From positions 27,000,963-27,064,962 of the forward strand of contig OX638133.1 of assembly GCA_951804985.1 (NCBI GenBank): 64,000 nucleotides of DNA, read 5' to 3'. Under the pieces are notes generated by a model. That model saw only the letters and a program-made list of their open reading frames with translations, was not told the origin of the DNA and searched no databases. Source of the stretch: Dryomyza anilis. Its lineage: Eukaryota; Arthropoda; Insecta; Diptera; Dryomyzidae. The position numbers were made by a program, and so were the translations under genes. Below are positions 38,912-52,200 of this stretch, one piece after another (position 1 is the stretch's first letter; every line of letters starts with the position of its first letter).

Positions 38912-39109
38912 GTTTATAATATTTTTCACAGTTTTTTTATGATTCCGTGCTGTTTTCGTGTTTTGTAGTGCTTCTTCGTGTCATTCCATATCCCGTGTTT
39001 TTCGTGCGTGGAAGACGGGATTTTTTGAAATTCGCGAAAATAAGAGTGAAAAAACTGAATGTGTACTTTAGATAGCCAAAGTCATAGACCAGACAAAGTC
39101 ATAAAATTT

Positions 39110-39330
39110 GGCCCAGTGATGTATACTGTGGTTGTTCATCTTTTGGCCATATGTGGCTGGGAGTGGACAAAGGGGCTTGGCACCTCCCATATAACCACAA
39201 CTTTAAAAATGCTATAACTCCTGATCTACTAAGAGAAGTGTTGTCAAATCGAAACAAAGAATCGTATTAAACAGTGTAATAGTCACGTGGAATGTTTTCG
39301 GGATTGGACAAATGGACGTATATTAAGCAT
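39110..39330. repeat. Diverged relative of the Helitron-like body at 6690-6950
   Basis: Shares GGCACCTCCCATATAACC, followed by AAAAAT(T)GCTATAACTCC-like sequence, with 6780-6830. No terminus is recognisable here. Confidence 0.55.
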
Positions 39331-40125
39331 GCATTTACGAAGTCGATTTTTTTGTTTTGTGCTCCATATCCAGTTTAGCTTTAAACTTTTACGTTTCTTT
39401 CATGTGAGTCAAAAATGAGAGTTTTTGAAAATTAATCAGAAAACTATTGAATTTTTAAAGCTTTAGAATGAAAAAATATAAAGTGTTTGTTCCGATCAAA
39501 AATATATTAAATTGAATATATTAAATTGAAAAAAGATTTTTGGGAACTTTAATTTTCAATTAATAAAGTCTGAAACAAAGGTGGTAAACTTTGTGTCAGA
39601 AATTTGTTTTAATTTAATTTTATTCTGCATTTTTTTACATTAAACATTCTTGATTAGAACCAAAACGGATATATATTATTCATTTTTTAAACTTTATCTA
39701 CGCAGAACGATTTAAATTTTGATATTTTTATTTGCTACTAAAAAAAAATAATAGTCAGGGTTTAGATTTGACATATTTTCGAAAGTACTCAATACTGTTT
39801 AATAGTAAAAAAAATTCACGTGCGTCCAACCAATTTTTCATATTTAACCTATTTTGCTGTTTAAAATGGTGAATAACTCAGTTATAATCGAAAAATATCG
39901 AACAAAATTAGATGGAGGCTATATTCAGAAATACCCTATTACTCAAATCTCATTTGAAATTTATGGCAAATTTTTCAATCATCTGGCAACCTCCAAAAAA
40001 GGCGCAAAAATCGCAAATTAAAAATTGCGATGTCAACAAATCAGTGTTAAGTGTTTTTTGTATGTGAATTTTTAAATATGTTTATTTTTTAAGTTATAAA
40101 ATTATTCCATGAGTAAATTTTAATA

Positions 40126-40230
40126 ATGTCCGATAATGAGATTGATGTTGTGCCTGCACCAACGACGGAGGAATCGCGGGCAATCAAGGCTATTGCAAAG
40201 GAGTCCGTGCATAAAATATGTTCTGGCCAG
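40126..40230 (+). CDS. Pms2: Pms2 exon 1
   Basis: 35 codons starting [20 protein letters not shown] and ending KICSGQ before donor GTATG at 40231. It joins [16 protein letters not shown] in exon 2 after a 61-bp intron, phase 0. Confidence 0.93.
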
Positions 40231-43200
40231 GTATGAATTAAGTCTATTGCTAAATTATAAACACAGTATATTATATTAATAACTGCTCCAGGTGGTACTC
40301 AGCTTGGCAGTAGCAGTTAAAGAACTTGTTGAGAATTCCATTGATGCGGGCGCAACCCTCATCGAAGTTAAATTAAAAGAACAGGGTCTGGAGATGCTGG
40401 AAGTGAGTGACAATGGAAGTGGCGTTGAGGAGCACAACCTCGAGGGAATGAGTATGTATAATAAATTATCTTCGATTTATGAGAAGGATCATGGGGACAT
40501 TTTTTACCTACACTTTAACGACACCAAGAAAGTTCTTGATCGACCATCCGAACATCCTTTTAATAAAATGTTCTGATTAGAAAATTAGTTGTTATTGTTG
40601 GGTTAATATTCTGATTTTAGGTTTTAAAATATCTGTTAACTCAATAATACTTTCAAATAAATACAATAATTACAATTTGAAAGTATCCAACCGCTTTTTT
40701 TAGTACGCTACCTGGCGTATAAAACAAAAATATAACTCACTCAAAACAACCGGAAACAGTAGAAATACTATTTCTGTTCTTAACCGCTTTTCTGCCCGTT
40801 GTAATAATTTTAATTAAAAACTGTATTATTATACTAAATAAACGTATAAATAACTCCCCAAACATTCTACATTGGGCAATTACTTTTTCGCAAAAAAATC
40901 TTTACCATACAATTCTTCACCCAAGGAAGAAATGTTCTGGGAAGAATTGTCACTGAAAAATAGTCTGAAGGAAATATTGTCTCAAGAAAGAACTGATTCG
41001 GGAATAATGGTCTCGAGGAAGAAGTCTTCGTATACCCACAGTTAAAGAACATACTTTAAACAAATGAATCCTTCCTACCAGCTGCCAAATATCACACCTC
41101 AAAAATACGTGAATTCGTGGACCTGCAAGGTGTGGAAACTTTTGGTTTTCGTGGCGAGGCCCTGAGTTCACTGTGTGCCCTCTCAGATATGTGCATAATG
41201 ACGCGTCATAGCAACACTGCAGTGGCTACACGCATAGAACTTGATCATGAGGGAAAAATACGAAAACGCACACCATGCGCTCGCTCCGTGGGCACCACAG
41301 TCACACTGACACAGCTCTTTGCTACGTTGCCAGTGCGAAAACGCGAATTTGCGCGTAACATAAAAAAGGAATTCACCAAGATGTCACAGATACTGCAGGC
41401 TTATGGTTTAGTGTCCAAAGGCGTTCGCATTATTTGCACTAATCAAACAGCGAAGGGAGGCAAATCGGTCATCATGCAAACGCATGGCTCCATCGATATA
41501 TGTGCCAATATAACAGCGATTTTTGGTGCACGTCAAAGCAACGATATTATTGCGCTTAAGTCACCTTTTGGCGAAGGTGAACGCAAAACGGATGAGAGTC
41601 TGCTGGCGGACTGGCAAGATGTGGATGCCTCCTTTCAGTTGAGCAGCGAAGATGTGCAGCGTCTACAAGGTGGACAGTTTCAACTGGAGGGCTTTGTATC
41701 CAGTTGCAGTCATGGCGCGGGACGTTCATCGCGTGATCGTCAGTATTTCTTTGTTAATTCACGTCCTTGTGATCCGAAGAGTGTGAGTTTCAAACAGCAG
41801 CTACTTTTGTATTTATATGATGTGTAATATTTTTAATTTATACAGATTGCCAAAGTAGTAAACGATGTTTATCATCGTTATAACGTGCAGCAGTATCCAT
41901 TTGTGTATTTGAACGTATTGACGGCACGTTCGGAGGTGGATGTTAACTTGACACCAGACAAACGCCAACTACTCGTGAATAATGAGAAAATTCTGTTGCT
42001 AGCCATTAAGAAATCGCTGCTTAATACTTATGGCAATATACCGTCTACGTATAAAATGCAAAACACCAACATTAGCAGCATGTTGCAGTCGGAAAAACGT
42101 CAAAAAGCCACAGCTGATGAGAATGATGTTGATGATGAAGTGGTAGATGTGCCTAAGACTTCCACGCAGCGGTTTATGGATGTGTTGTCACAGTGGAAAC
42201 ATACGGGTGACACAGCGGGCACTGCACCGCCCACTGTGGTAACGAGCAAACGCAAAGGCTGCGATGAAATAGAGGTACGTACCTTGAAGATGAAAAAAAT
42301 CCAAGAGTATTTGAAAACGGAGCAGAGCGCCGCCACGCCCAGGGATATTGAGGCATGCAGTTACGCTTCGCTCTCAGATACGGAGAATGAGGCGGATACA
42401 TCGGTGAATGTGATGCAGCACAGTGTTTTTGATCTTGAAAAGTTGCAAAAGGAATCGAAAGGTTGGTTAATAATTCAAAATTTAGTTAATACATTTAAAT
42501 TCACCGAAATTCACTTAAAATTAAATGTTAAATTTATAGAATACGATATGTTGACCTTGTCAAAGACCACTGTCCCATTATGCGAAGACACCATTGTTGA
42601 ACGCATTGATTGCAAGGTGTTGACGCCTGCTAAACCGCGCCAAAGTATTTTAGAAATGATTAAAAGCAATGTGCACACGCTAAAACCTAAAACGGACCCA
42701 GTTCTTGAGAATACAAACATTGTAGATGCACACAAAACTTCCGACGACGATGAGGCAGAAGATGATTCGACGCTCTATGCAAGTACACAGCCCGTCGAAA
42801 GCAAAACTGTTATGCTAGACGACAGCGAGGACGAACACAGCAATGCCATATCCTGTGCAGAGATACGCACGTCCATCGCTGAAATTGAATTGAGTCTGCA
42901 TGCAGAAGAGGCTTGCGCACAGCAGCGTAGTCGCGCAAAGCTGGAACGTTTGCGTTTTAAGAGCGAAATAAATCCAACACAAAATTCAAATGCCGAGCAA
43001 GAGTTGCAAAAGGAGATTTCCAAAGATATGTTTGCCAACATGGAGGTACTTGGCCAATTTAATTTGGGTTTTATTATTGCAAAACTCGATGCAGATCTGT
43101 TTATAGTCGATCAACATGCAACCGATGAGAAGTACAACTTTGAGATGCTTCAGCGCAGCGTTGTGTTGCAGCATCAACGTTTGGCCATGCCACAGTCACT

Positions 43201-46200
43201 GGATATGACGGCCGTAAACGAAATGATATTGCTCGATCACTTGGCAGTGTTTGAGAAGAATGGTTTTAGGTTTGAAATTGACGAGTCCGCTGCGGCCACT
43301 AAACGCGTGCGTTTGCTTGGCAAACCGTTCAGCAAAAATTGGGAATTTGGCAAAGAAGATATTGACGAATTGATATTTATGCTGCAGGATGCGCCCGACG
43401 GTACTGTGTGTCGTCCGTCACGTATACGTGCCATGTTTGCGTCGCGTGCCTGCCGCAAGTCGGTGATGATTGGCAAGGCTCTCAGTCGCGCCACCATGAA
43501 AATGTTGCTGACGCATATGGGCGAAATTGAACAACCTTGGGTGAGTACAATCAATAAATATAATAGCAAAATTTTAATAGTTTTAAATCGTTATTCTTAT
43601 ATATCATTCTATTTTATCGGAGATTGGCACCGTGAACTATATTAATTTTAAAAACAGAAAATTAATGCTATTCGTTCTACAAAAATCAGAAGTAAATCCG
43701 TTTACAAAACTAAAAAAAAAATAGAAATAAACCACACCATGGTTTTTATATTTTTGTTTAGTACTGATCTATTTTTACTATTTTTAAGTTGGCCAAACTT
43801 GAACCTAAAAATTCTCATATTTATGACACGTTTAATACTCATAAAACAATTATTTATGAGCACTTAAAAGAGCCCAAAAAGTATCCTAGAGGGCACGCTT
43901 TTATAAGCTTAAAAATCATCATATTAATGACACTTTTATTACTCCTAAAACAATCATATATGAGAACTTAAAAGAGTCCAAAAATGCTTCCTATTTTTGG
44001 GTAGAGGGTACTCATAATAGAGCTCAAAAATCCTCATATTTATGACACTTTTAATACTTCTGAAACAATCTTTTATGAGCACTAAGAAGAGACACAAAAC
44101 GATCCCAAAACCTTGGTTAAATATGACTTTTTTATTATGAGAAATATTTTGGACAGTTCCTAAAACAGTTTTTAATACGATACTTTTATGAGTACCTATT
44201 TTTTCTGAGGGCTCATAATGCCCGGTTTACATGGCATCTTCTGTGAGTCTCATCTGCTAGGGTTGTATTTGTTTAAATTTTCATATAAAAATAGCAGTTT
44301 TTTGAAAAAATGCAACCCTAAGAGATACAGTTCGACTCACAGAAGATACAATATAAATCGGTCATAAAACATTAAAAATGCATCTCCTTTAAGACTCCAA
44401 ATTGCTAAATTGTTTAATGGGCATTACCTATAGATACTGGCCATTATTATGTTGGCCCTTTTCCAAAAGAGTCAATCGAAAATACCATCACAAACGTATT
44501 TTTTATTGCGAAAACCATATTTATAAAGTGTTACTTTTTACATTACTAGTACAATTTTTAATGTTTGAAAAAAAAAACGTTATTTATATCACTTTTGACT
44601 TAAAACCATTGACCATTAGTGGCGCCACCTCTGCGACATCACGTCCGCGTGTTTCTGGCAAATAACGCTTAGTCAACACAAAAAGCAAAACACATGTTAT
44701 AGAACAAGGCAGAAACACAAGCGATCCCCAAGCATTTTGTAGGCTTGGAAAAGCCATACCAACTATAAAGTTACAACCCCACGATGAGAGGGAACCCATT
44801 GACATAGCGACCGGCCGTGGTGATACTTCAAATAATTCTGTAAAATATAAACAGAATAAATACAGTTTTAAAAGATTTTTAGCAGTAACACTTACCAGAA
44901 CCGATAAAAAATGGTATGGGTGCAATGCCAAATTGAAAAAAGAAAATATACAGAAAAATGCAGACTATACAACCCATAGCAAACCAGTGCACAGAATCCT
45001 AGAAAAAGAAAGTACCAAATACAAATAGAACATTGAAAATACTAAAATTTATGTGTTTTGAATTACTAATGATTTTTTTAAATTACAAATTTAAGCGAAA
45101 TATCAAATGTAATTTCTGAATTTCAATTGATGTTTTTTGAATATCAGATGTAAATTCTGAATTATAATTGATATGTTTTGAATTTCAAATAGAATTTCTG
45201 AATTACAATTGATGAGTTTTGAATTTTTAATGCAATTTCTGAATTACAATTGATGCGGTTTGAATTTCAAATGGATTTTCGGAATTACAATTGATGTTTT
45301 TTTGAATATCAACTGAAATTTCTGAATTACAATTGATGTATTTTGAATATCAACTGAAATTTCTGAATTACAATTGATGTATTTTGAATTTAAAATGAAA
45401 TTTCTGAATTACAATTGATTTATTTTGAATTAAAAATGGAATTTCTGAATTACAATTTATGTGTTTTGAATTGAAAATTGAATTTCTGAATTACAATTGA
45501 GGTGTTTTGAATTTAAAATGATATTTCTGAATTACAATTGTTGTGTTTTGAATTTCTAATGCAATTTCTGAATGAAATTAAGTGTGTGATTTCTATTTCA
45601 AATGAAATTTCTGAATTACAATTTATATGTTTTGAATTTAAATTGAATTTCTGAATTACAATTTTGAATTAAAAATGGAATTTCTGAAGTACAATTTATG
45701 TGTTTTTAATTAAAAACGGAATTTCTGAATTACAATTGATGTGTTTTGAATTTCAAATGGAATTTCTGAATTATAACAATCTCATGAAGTCTTTTGAATT
45801 TCAATTGAACGTTTTTGAAATCCATTTATAGAAAGCAGTTTTTTTTTATTTTGTCATTCTATTACCAATATTTAAGAGCCTATAGTTGCCCTCAGATTCA
45901 AGATCAGCGACCCCAATTATACATAAACCGTTATAATTTTGAAGAATAGATTTTTGAAACAAAAAAAACCTTAAAATAAAACGCAATAAAAATATTACTT
46001 ACAATAAAATACAACATGAGCGCAAAACAAAGTAACGCCAGCGAACAGCTAAACGTTGAAAATAACATCAAGGGACGTCGATTTATTTTCGCCATTAAAT
46101 AAGGACCCAGCAGTGAAATGGCTAAATTCAGACTGCCAGCACCCAAATTTGCCAATTCGGCGGCCGCAACCGAAAGACCTGCCCTGCGAAATATCGAAAC

Positions 46201-49200
46201 AGAATAATAGAAAATCTAAAAAAAAAACGAAAATAAAAATAAAGCAATCATTAATTTCTTCTTCTGCCACATACCGCATTTATGCCCGATAACTGTTGAC
46301 CGCCCTGAAAGGCGCACACAATGAACATTGGCAACACAAGGCTGCGATCTTTGAGCACATCTATAAAACTACTCGCTTGATCCTTAAGATTCGATTCAAT
46401 TTCCATATCCTGCATTTCTTGTGCAATGTCTTCAGCTGCACGCAGACGTTGCAATTGTTTCAAGGCCAAATCACGTCGTCCTTTTACTATAAAAAGCCAT
46501 TTAGGACTTTCAGGATAATAACAAATCGGCGCATAACAGACAACGACCAATACCACATAAAAACACATTGCCACATGCCAATATTCTTCCGAACCGAATA
46601 TACTTTGTAGACTAAATATTTGTGCCACCACAACACCGGCGGAAAGGCCAACGGGACAGAAAACTCCTAACGTACCACGCAGTGCAAGTGGTGCAATTTC
46701 AGTAAGATACATAGGCAGTGACGCGGTTGTTAAACCGGCGGCAATACCCACCAGTAGACGTGCCAGTAGCAACATCTCAACGGAATGTAGAAGTCGACAT
46801 CCATAGAGGAGTATTGCGCCCAACAGCGAGAGGATGCCGCAAATGATGAAGCTGCCTTTTCTGTAATAGGTTTTAAAAATTTGTTTATTTTAAAATTCTG
46901 AAATTTTGTTTCGTTTTTTGTTAAATCGCATTCGAAATAACCAAAGTTCAAAAGAGATACATATTTGAATTTCAAAGCGTGTTTAATCCAAATCTGCACT
47001 CGAAAGTTAGGTTGAAAGGAAAACGTGTATTTCGTTTATTGTACGTGTATTGCAATTTTGAATGTAGCTCTTCTGACATTTTATTTTGTTAACCATTACT
47101 AAGATGCAATGGTTACACATTTTATTTGGACTACACTACAGAAACAATTTGGAGAAACCGTAACTGAAATCCAAGAATTATAATTTTAGTTTTACCCAAT
47201 TTCAATACTTGTCTTGCGCATAGCATTTAAAAGCTTACCTGCCAAATTTATTTGCTGCACTGGCACCACCTAACGAGCCCACCGCACCGCCAATCAGAAA
47301 AATAGAAACAATGGCACTCCATAGAATTTCCAAGGCGCCTGCACTGAGTTGTATATCATATCGCATGCGTATCGTTTCATTGCACCACGATCGCATATGC
47401 TGTGGAGAAGGTCGATTGGATTTTTAAATAGAATTTTGAGTACATTACTCTTTATAGCTTACCACGGCAGGACTATTCATAACACCGGTGCAATAACCGG
47501 CGGGCACCGCGGTACCGAGTGTCGCCGCATAACCCGTAAAAGTGAGAACTTTTCCCCATTTCGGCAACTGTATTTAAAGAGTAATTTAAAATTTATTATA
47601 ATTTAAAGCAAATAATTTCAATTTTCTATTTATGGGGAACATATTTGCCGACGAAAGTATAATAGTTTTCTCAAGGCTTCTCGCGGTATGTCAAAATTTG
47701 TAATTAGTAGGGTTAAAATTGAAAAAAACGACGGCTATAGAGCATTTGTAAGATGGTGTCAAAGTAAAAAAAAGCGGCTGTTCTGCTGCTGTATCTTTTA
47801 AACTTAAAATATTTTTGTACTGTTTTTAAAAACCCTAATTGTTCATTATTGACCCCAAATGGCGAGTAATCCAGAGCTGATGGAGTAAAACGGACCGTTA
47901 AATACGAAAAATCACAAAATACATTTTCAAAATGCCAAATATACATTTACAAAAATCTTTATATATCTGTCAATTTTAAATCGATGATCTCATTTTTTTT
48001 ACCACAAGTTAAGAAAATGTAAATCTATCAATTGATATTTCAATTTTATAAACTCGAAATTTAAGTTTTTCATAAAAATGTATTTGGTGTCTTTTCGTTC
48101 TACAACAACGATATATTAAACATAACTTTATTCCTATTTTTTATTTTCTTATTACATAAAACGAATCGAATTGTTGTCACTTAGTTGGTATTAAGTGATT
48201 CATATTAAGCAATTATTCGATTCGTTTGAATTCATGATGAGAACCATTTCAAATAGTTATTTTTTTACGAATTCTTCTTCAGTTGACGTTTTTACTTAAT
48301 TTAATTCTAAAAATTGAATCACTATTTAAAAACGTATTCGTATTTTTTTTCGTTTTACGTAATCCGACCGATGCATTTTAAATTTATTTCCAACAGAGCA
48401 TTTAAAAATGCCACAAAAATTTCCAAAATAATTACGTTGTTCATTTTAAAATGTTCACAATTTCTACTCTTACATGTAAGAACTACACTATAACTTTCCG
48501 AACTGTGTTATTTGGATAATTTCAACTGTCTTCAAGGCTCTCTGCTGTAAGTTTGAAACCGCATTATTTATGACAGGGCTTAAGGCGATGCTTTTCTTCT
48601 GTCACTTTTTATTGCTGGGATAAGGAAGAGAGTCTTTTTGATGAATTTATGATGAACATCTACATTTATCTGTCATAAAGAATTATTTGCCATTCTAAGT
48701 TGGCTAAATAAATAGTGTGAATTTGTTGTTTTTGTTTTGTTGTAGATGTTATTGTCATATTATTGAAGGACTCTAAGTAATTTTAAATTAACAGAAATTT
48801 ATCACTAATAATAAAACTTTTTTAATATTACATTTATTGCACAGTGTTTGAGAAAAAAATCGTTTCAGTGCTTTTAAGAACGTAATAAAAGTACACCCAA
48901 ACACATTTCGAAAAAAATTGACATATTTTTCTTTCTAATAAAAAATGATCTTATTTTATAAAAAGACAGTAAAAGAACAATATTTGAATGCATTTGAATT
49001 ATACTTTTTCATGAAATTTTAACATTGAAAAAACACTTTAAAAATATAGTACTCACTTTTTTTTAATAAATTTATATTTTTGTCTGGATACCATATAAGC
49101 AAGCCGTCTTATAAATAAATCGGTGCCCCAATCTACGAACCATTCATTCCACAATAATTTAATTAATTAATTGATCAGAAATGTCCCAACTAGACAAATT

Positions 49201-52200
49201 ATGTCTGAAAGTTGTATTTAAGTTATCTTTTAAATGTTTTCGATGTCCGAAATTTGTCCAAAATGTTACGAGAAAGATGTCTTTTTATAATACAAATGAT
49301 TGACCGGAAGGTGCCTTTTTGATTTGTCTGAATGATATCCTAATGGTGTTTAGTGTTTCATGTGAATCTCGCTTTCGGGGTTTTCTTTTGTTTTAGTACA
49401 AAAATTAAAAATCATCAATCAATTTTTGTTTATGATTTGATCATCAACAACATATCGTCACTGTCATGCCAAAGGGGCGAATGTGCATTTTTAAAAATGT
49501 TGGGATATCAAATTTTAAAGTTTGAAGTGCTTTAAAAATTAGTAAAATTTAGTTCTTATTCAATTTTTTCTGTTATTTTGGTTTATTCATCAATTATTAT
49601 AACTTATATAAAATTGCTTTGGATTTGGACAACCTACTGAATTATAAATACGAATATTTGTGAGGCTATATCCTGCCCAAAACGCTAATATTTTTGTTTG
49701 TTATGCTATATCTCTTTATTACCGCAAGATAGAATAGTGATGTAAAAATAGTGATTGTTTGTTTTCAAAGCACCTATCGATTGGCATCATTATTTAAAAA
49801 TAATTTGCCAAACATTTTTCTTCCAAATGTTAAAAATTCAAAAAAATATTTTAAAATAATGATGATAATCGATAGGTGCTTTAAAAAAAACAATTAATGC
49901 CTCTACACCACTATTTTATCTTATACCAATAAAAAGTTATGGCAAAAAAACGAAATGATTCGCCCTTTTGGCATGACAAAATTTAAAATTTTTCGAATTA
50001 GCCCATTTGGTTTTGTCTTTTGTGGCTAGAAATATCCAACAAAACCACACACGATTTTGGAACAGCATACTTGAGGAAAAACTACATTCAAAAATGTAAA
50101 CAAAAACGCAAATGTCAAAAATTACACATTCGCCCCCTTTGGTATGATAGTGACGATATATACATCAATTTCGTGTGATTTAACCTTTACCTCCAGATCA
50201 TGTACTTTCCTATGTATATAATATTGACTAGAATTTGTGCTAAACTCGACTGAATATCGCGCTAAAAGAACCTTTTTTTTTTTTTGAATATCTACTAAGA
50301 TCCACAGCACTCAGACAGACTATATCCATTGTACTGTGAGTGCCCATGCCCAAGCCGGGATTCGAACCCGAGACCTTCAGAATGCAAGTCCAGCGCGCTA
50401 CCTCTGGACTGCTGAGGCCGGCACTTACTTCCTCTTTCTGTATTTCGAAACGAAACACTATTAGACGAATGTTAGGTAATTTAAATAAATTTCAATGTGG
50501 GTAAAAAATTAAATATTTCCACAACTCGTACGGACTTGATATATTTAGCTACTATTTATGTTTTTATTCTGAATATTTTAGGAATTTGTCGATTGGTCAT
50601 TTGAAAATCATTAATATTGTTGTTAAAAGGACTAGACAGAATATGAAGATTGGGATAATGTCTACATCAGTCAAGAAATCCATAGCTACTACATTTTTCT
50701 CATTAAATCAACGGTTATATTGTGGTCACTTTACGACCATATCTCGTAAATTTGATGTGATAGGACATAAGTTTGTTATTTGAAATTTTATTAGGGTTAC
50801 TTAAGGATACAAAAAAAAATCAAATCTTTGGCACTTAAAAAAATCTGCTTTTGCTGAACTGTGTAATTTGTATTATGTTCGTAGGAAAAATAATTATAAA
50901 AGAGAATGACAATGTATAATCTGCAGAGAAAGATCGTTGATGAAGGGGCTTGGCTTCATTTCATTTTTGCGATTTTTTTTTTGTTTTATTTGTTGGTAAA
51001 CCAGTCAATTTGTACGGACTGGACCTTGGGCACGTCAATTATGTTATTAAACGATTATCTTATTAAGCCAAAAGACTTATTTTTCCATCGCATCGAACAT
51101 TTTCGGATATAGAATAATTTTGTGATCTCCATTAAGAAGCTGTGCTATAAAAGCTTCTATGCAGGCAACATACAGATTTCTACATCACTGAATAAAATGT
51201 GATTCCAAAACTCCTGATAAGCAATACAAAGTATACTGTTTTAAACAATTTATATACTTTTAGGTTATGAAATTCTGAAATAAATAATATACCTCTTCCA
51301 AGATTCCTTCTCGTCAATGCAGACGGTAATAACTAAACAATTTTTGATTTTGTTTTGAAATATCAGCTGTCATTTGTTATTTTATTTCCTATTAAATAAA
51401 ATAACGCAATAATTTGATGTCTTCAGGATTTAGTACCACAGTAGTAAATTTGTCCAGGCCTTGCCAGTAGAAGCCCTGCTATTACAACTTCTTAGCATGC
51501 TTAACACACATTCTGCCATCACTGAAGCTAGTGTACTTCCATTACACCTTCTAGAAAATCAGCGCCAATCGATTTGGTGACTATTTCTAATATTTTTCAA
51601 ATACAAAAGCGAAGCTCTGCTAGCTCACCTTCTATAGGAATGCTAACAGTAATGAGTCAAACTATTTTGTGAGACCTTCTGAAAGCCGTTCTCGAATAGG
51701 GAAGTTCTGCAAAAATGTTTATTTCATATAAAAAAAGTAGAAAGAAAATCATTTAGTCGGGAAGGGGTTCTACCTGCTTGAGAATCAGTGCCTGCATAGC
51801 TTCTTACGCCTGAAATTTACTACTGGGTAGCATAGCTTCTTACGCCTGAAATTTACTACTGGGACGTTTATTTTAAAATGTACGCGGTGAGAAATTTAAC
51901 TTTTCTCTAAAATTTTCAAAAACATTTTGGCCTAATTTCAGACTATGTTCAATGAAAAACTAAAGTGTGCAATTATGAGGTGCTGTATAGTCATAAATTC
52001 AACGTAATTTCACTATCTCTACCAATTAAAAATAGCGGCTTAAAATATTATTATATTCTTAGGTGTTTCTTTTTTCAATCGTTTCAATCATTGGATTTCC
52101 GCTGTAACTCCTGCAGCTCATAAAAATAAATTATAATTTAAATTAAATAACATATTACAATAAAATGAAAGAGGAAATAAATCTATCACCTCTTTTATTC

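Larger units (their letters stand above)
36545..40125. other. Intergenic region between Sip1 and Pms2
   Basis: AT-rich sequence without a recognisable gene. It holds the ACCGGAACCG TIR element (38685-38911) and a Helitron-body relative (39110-39330). Frames at 37235-37423 and 38434-38655 have no domain or homologue that I recognise. Confidence 0.65.

Noticed and set aside
43541..43645. Read-through C-terminus of Pms2 ending near 43645.
   Set aside because: A perfect donor (GTGAGT) sits at 43541 and the missing CPHGRP motif is found as an exon at 54083 in the right phase.
50340..50400. A tRNA gene on the minus strand (good B box).
   Set aside because: No acceptor-stem pairing, and the sequence continues as a repeat shared with 9020-9190; it is a SINE.
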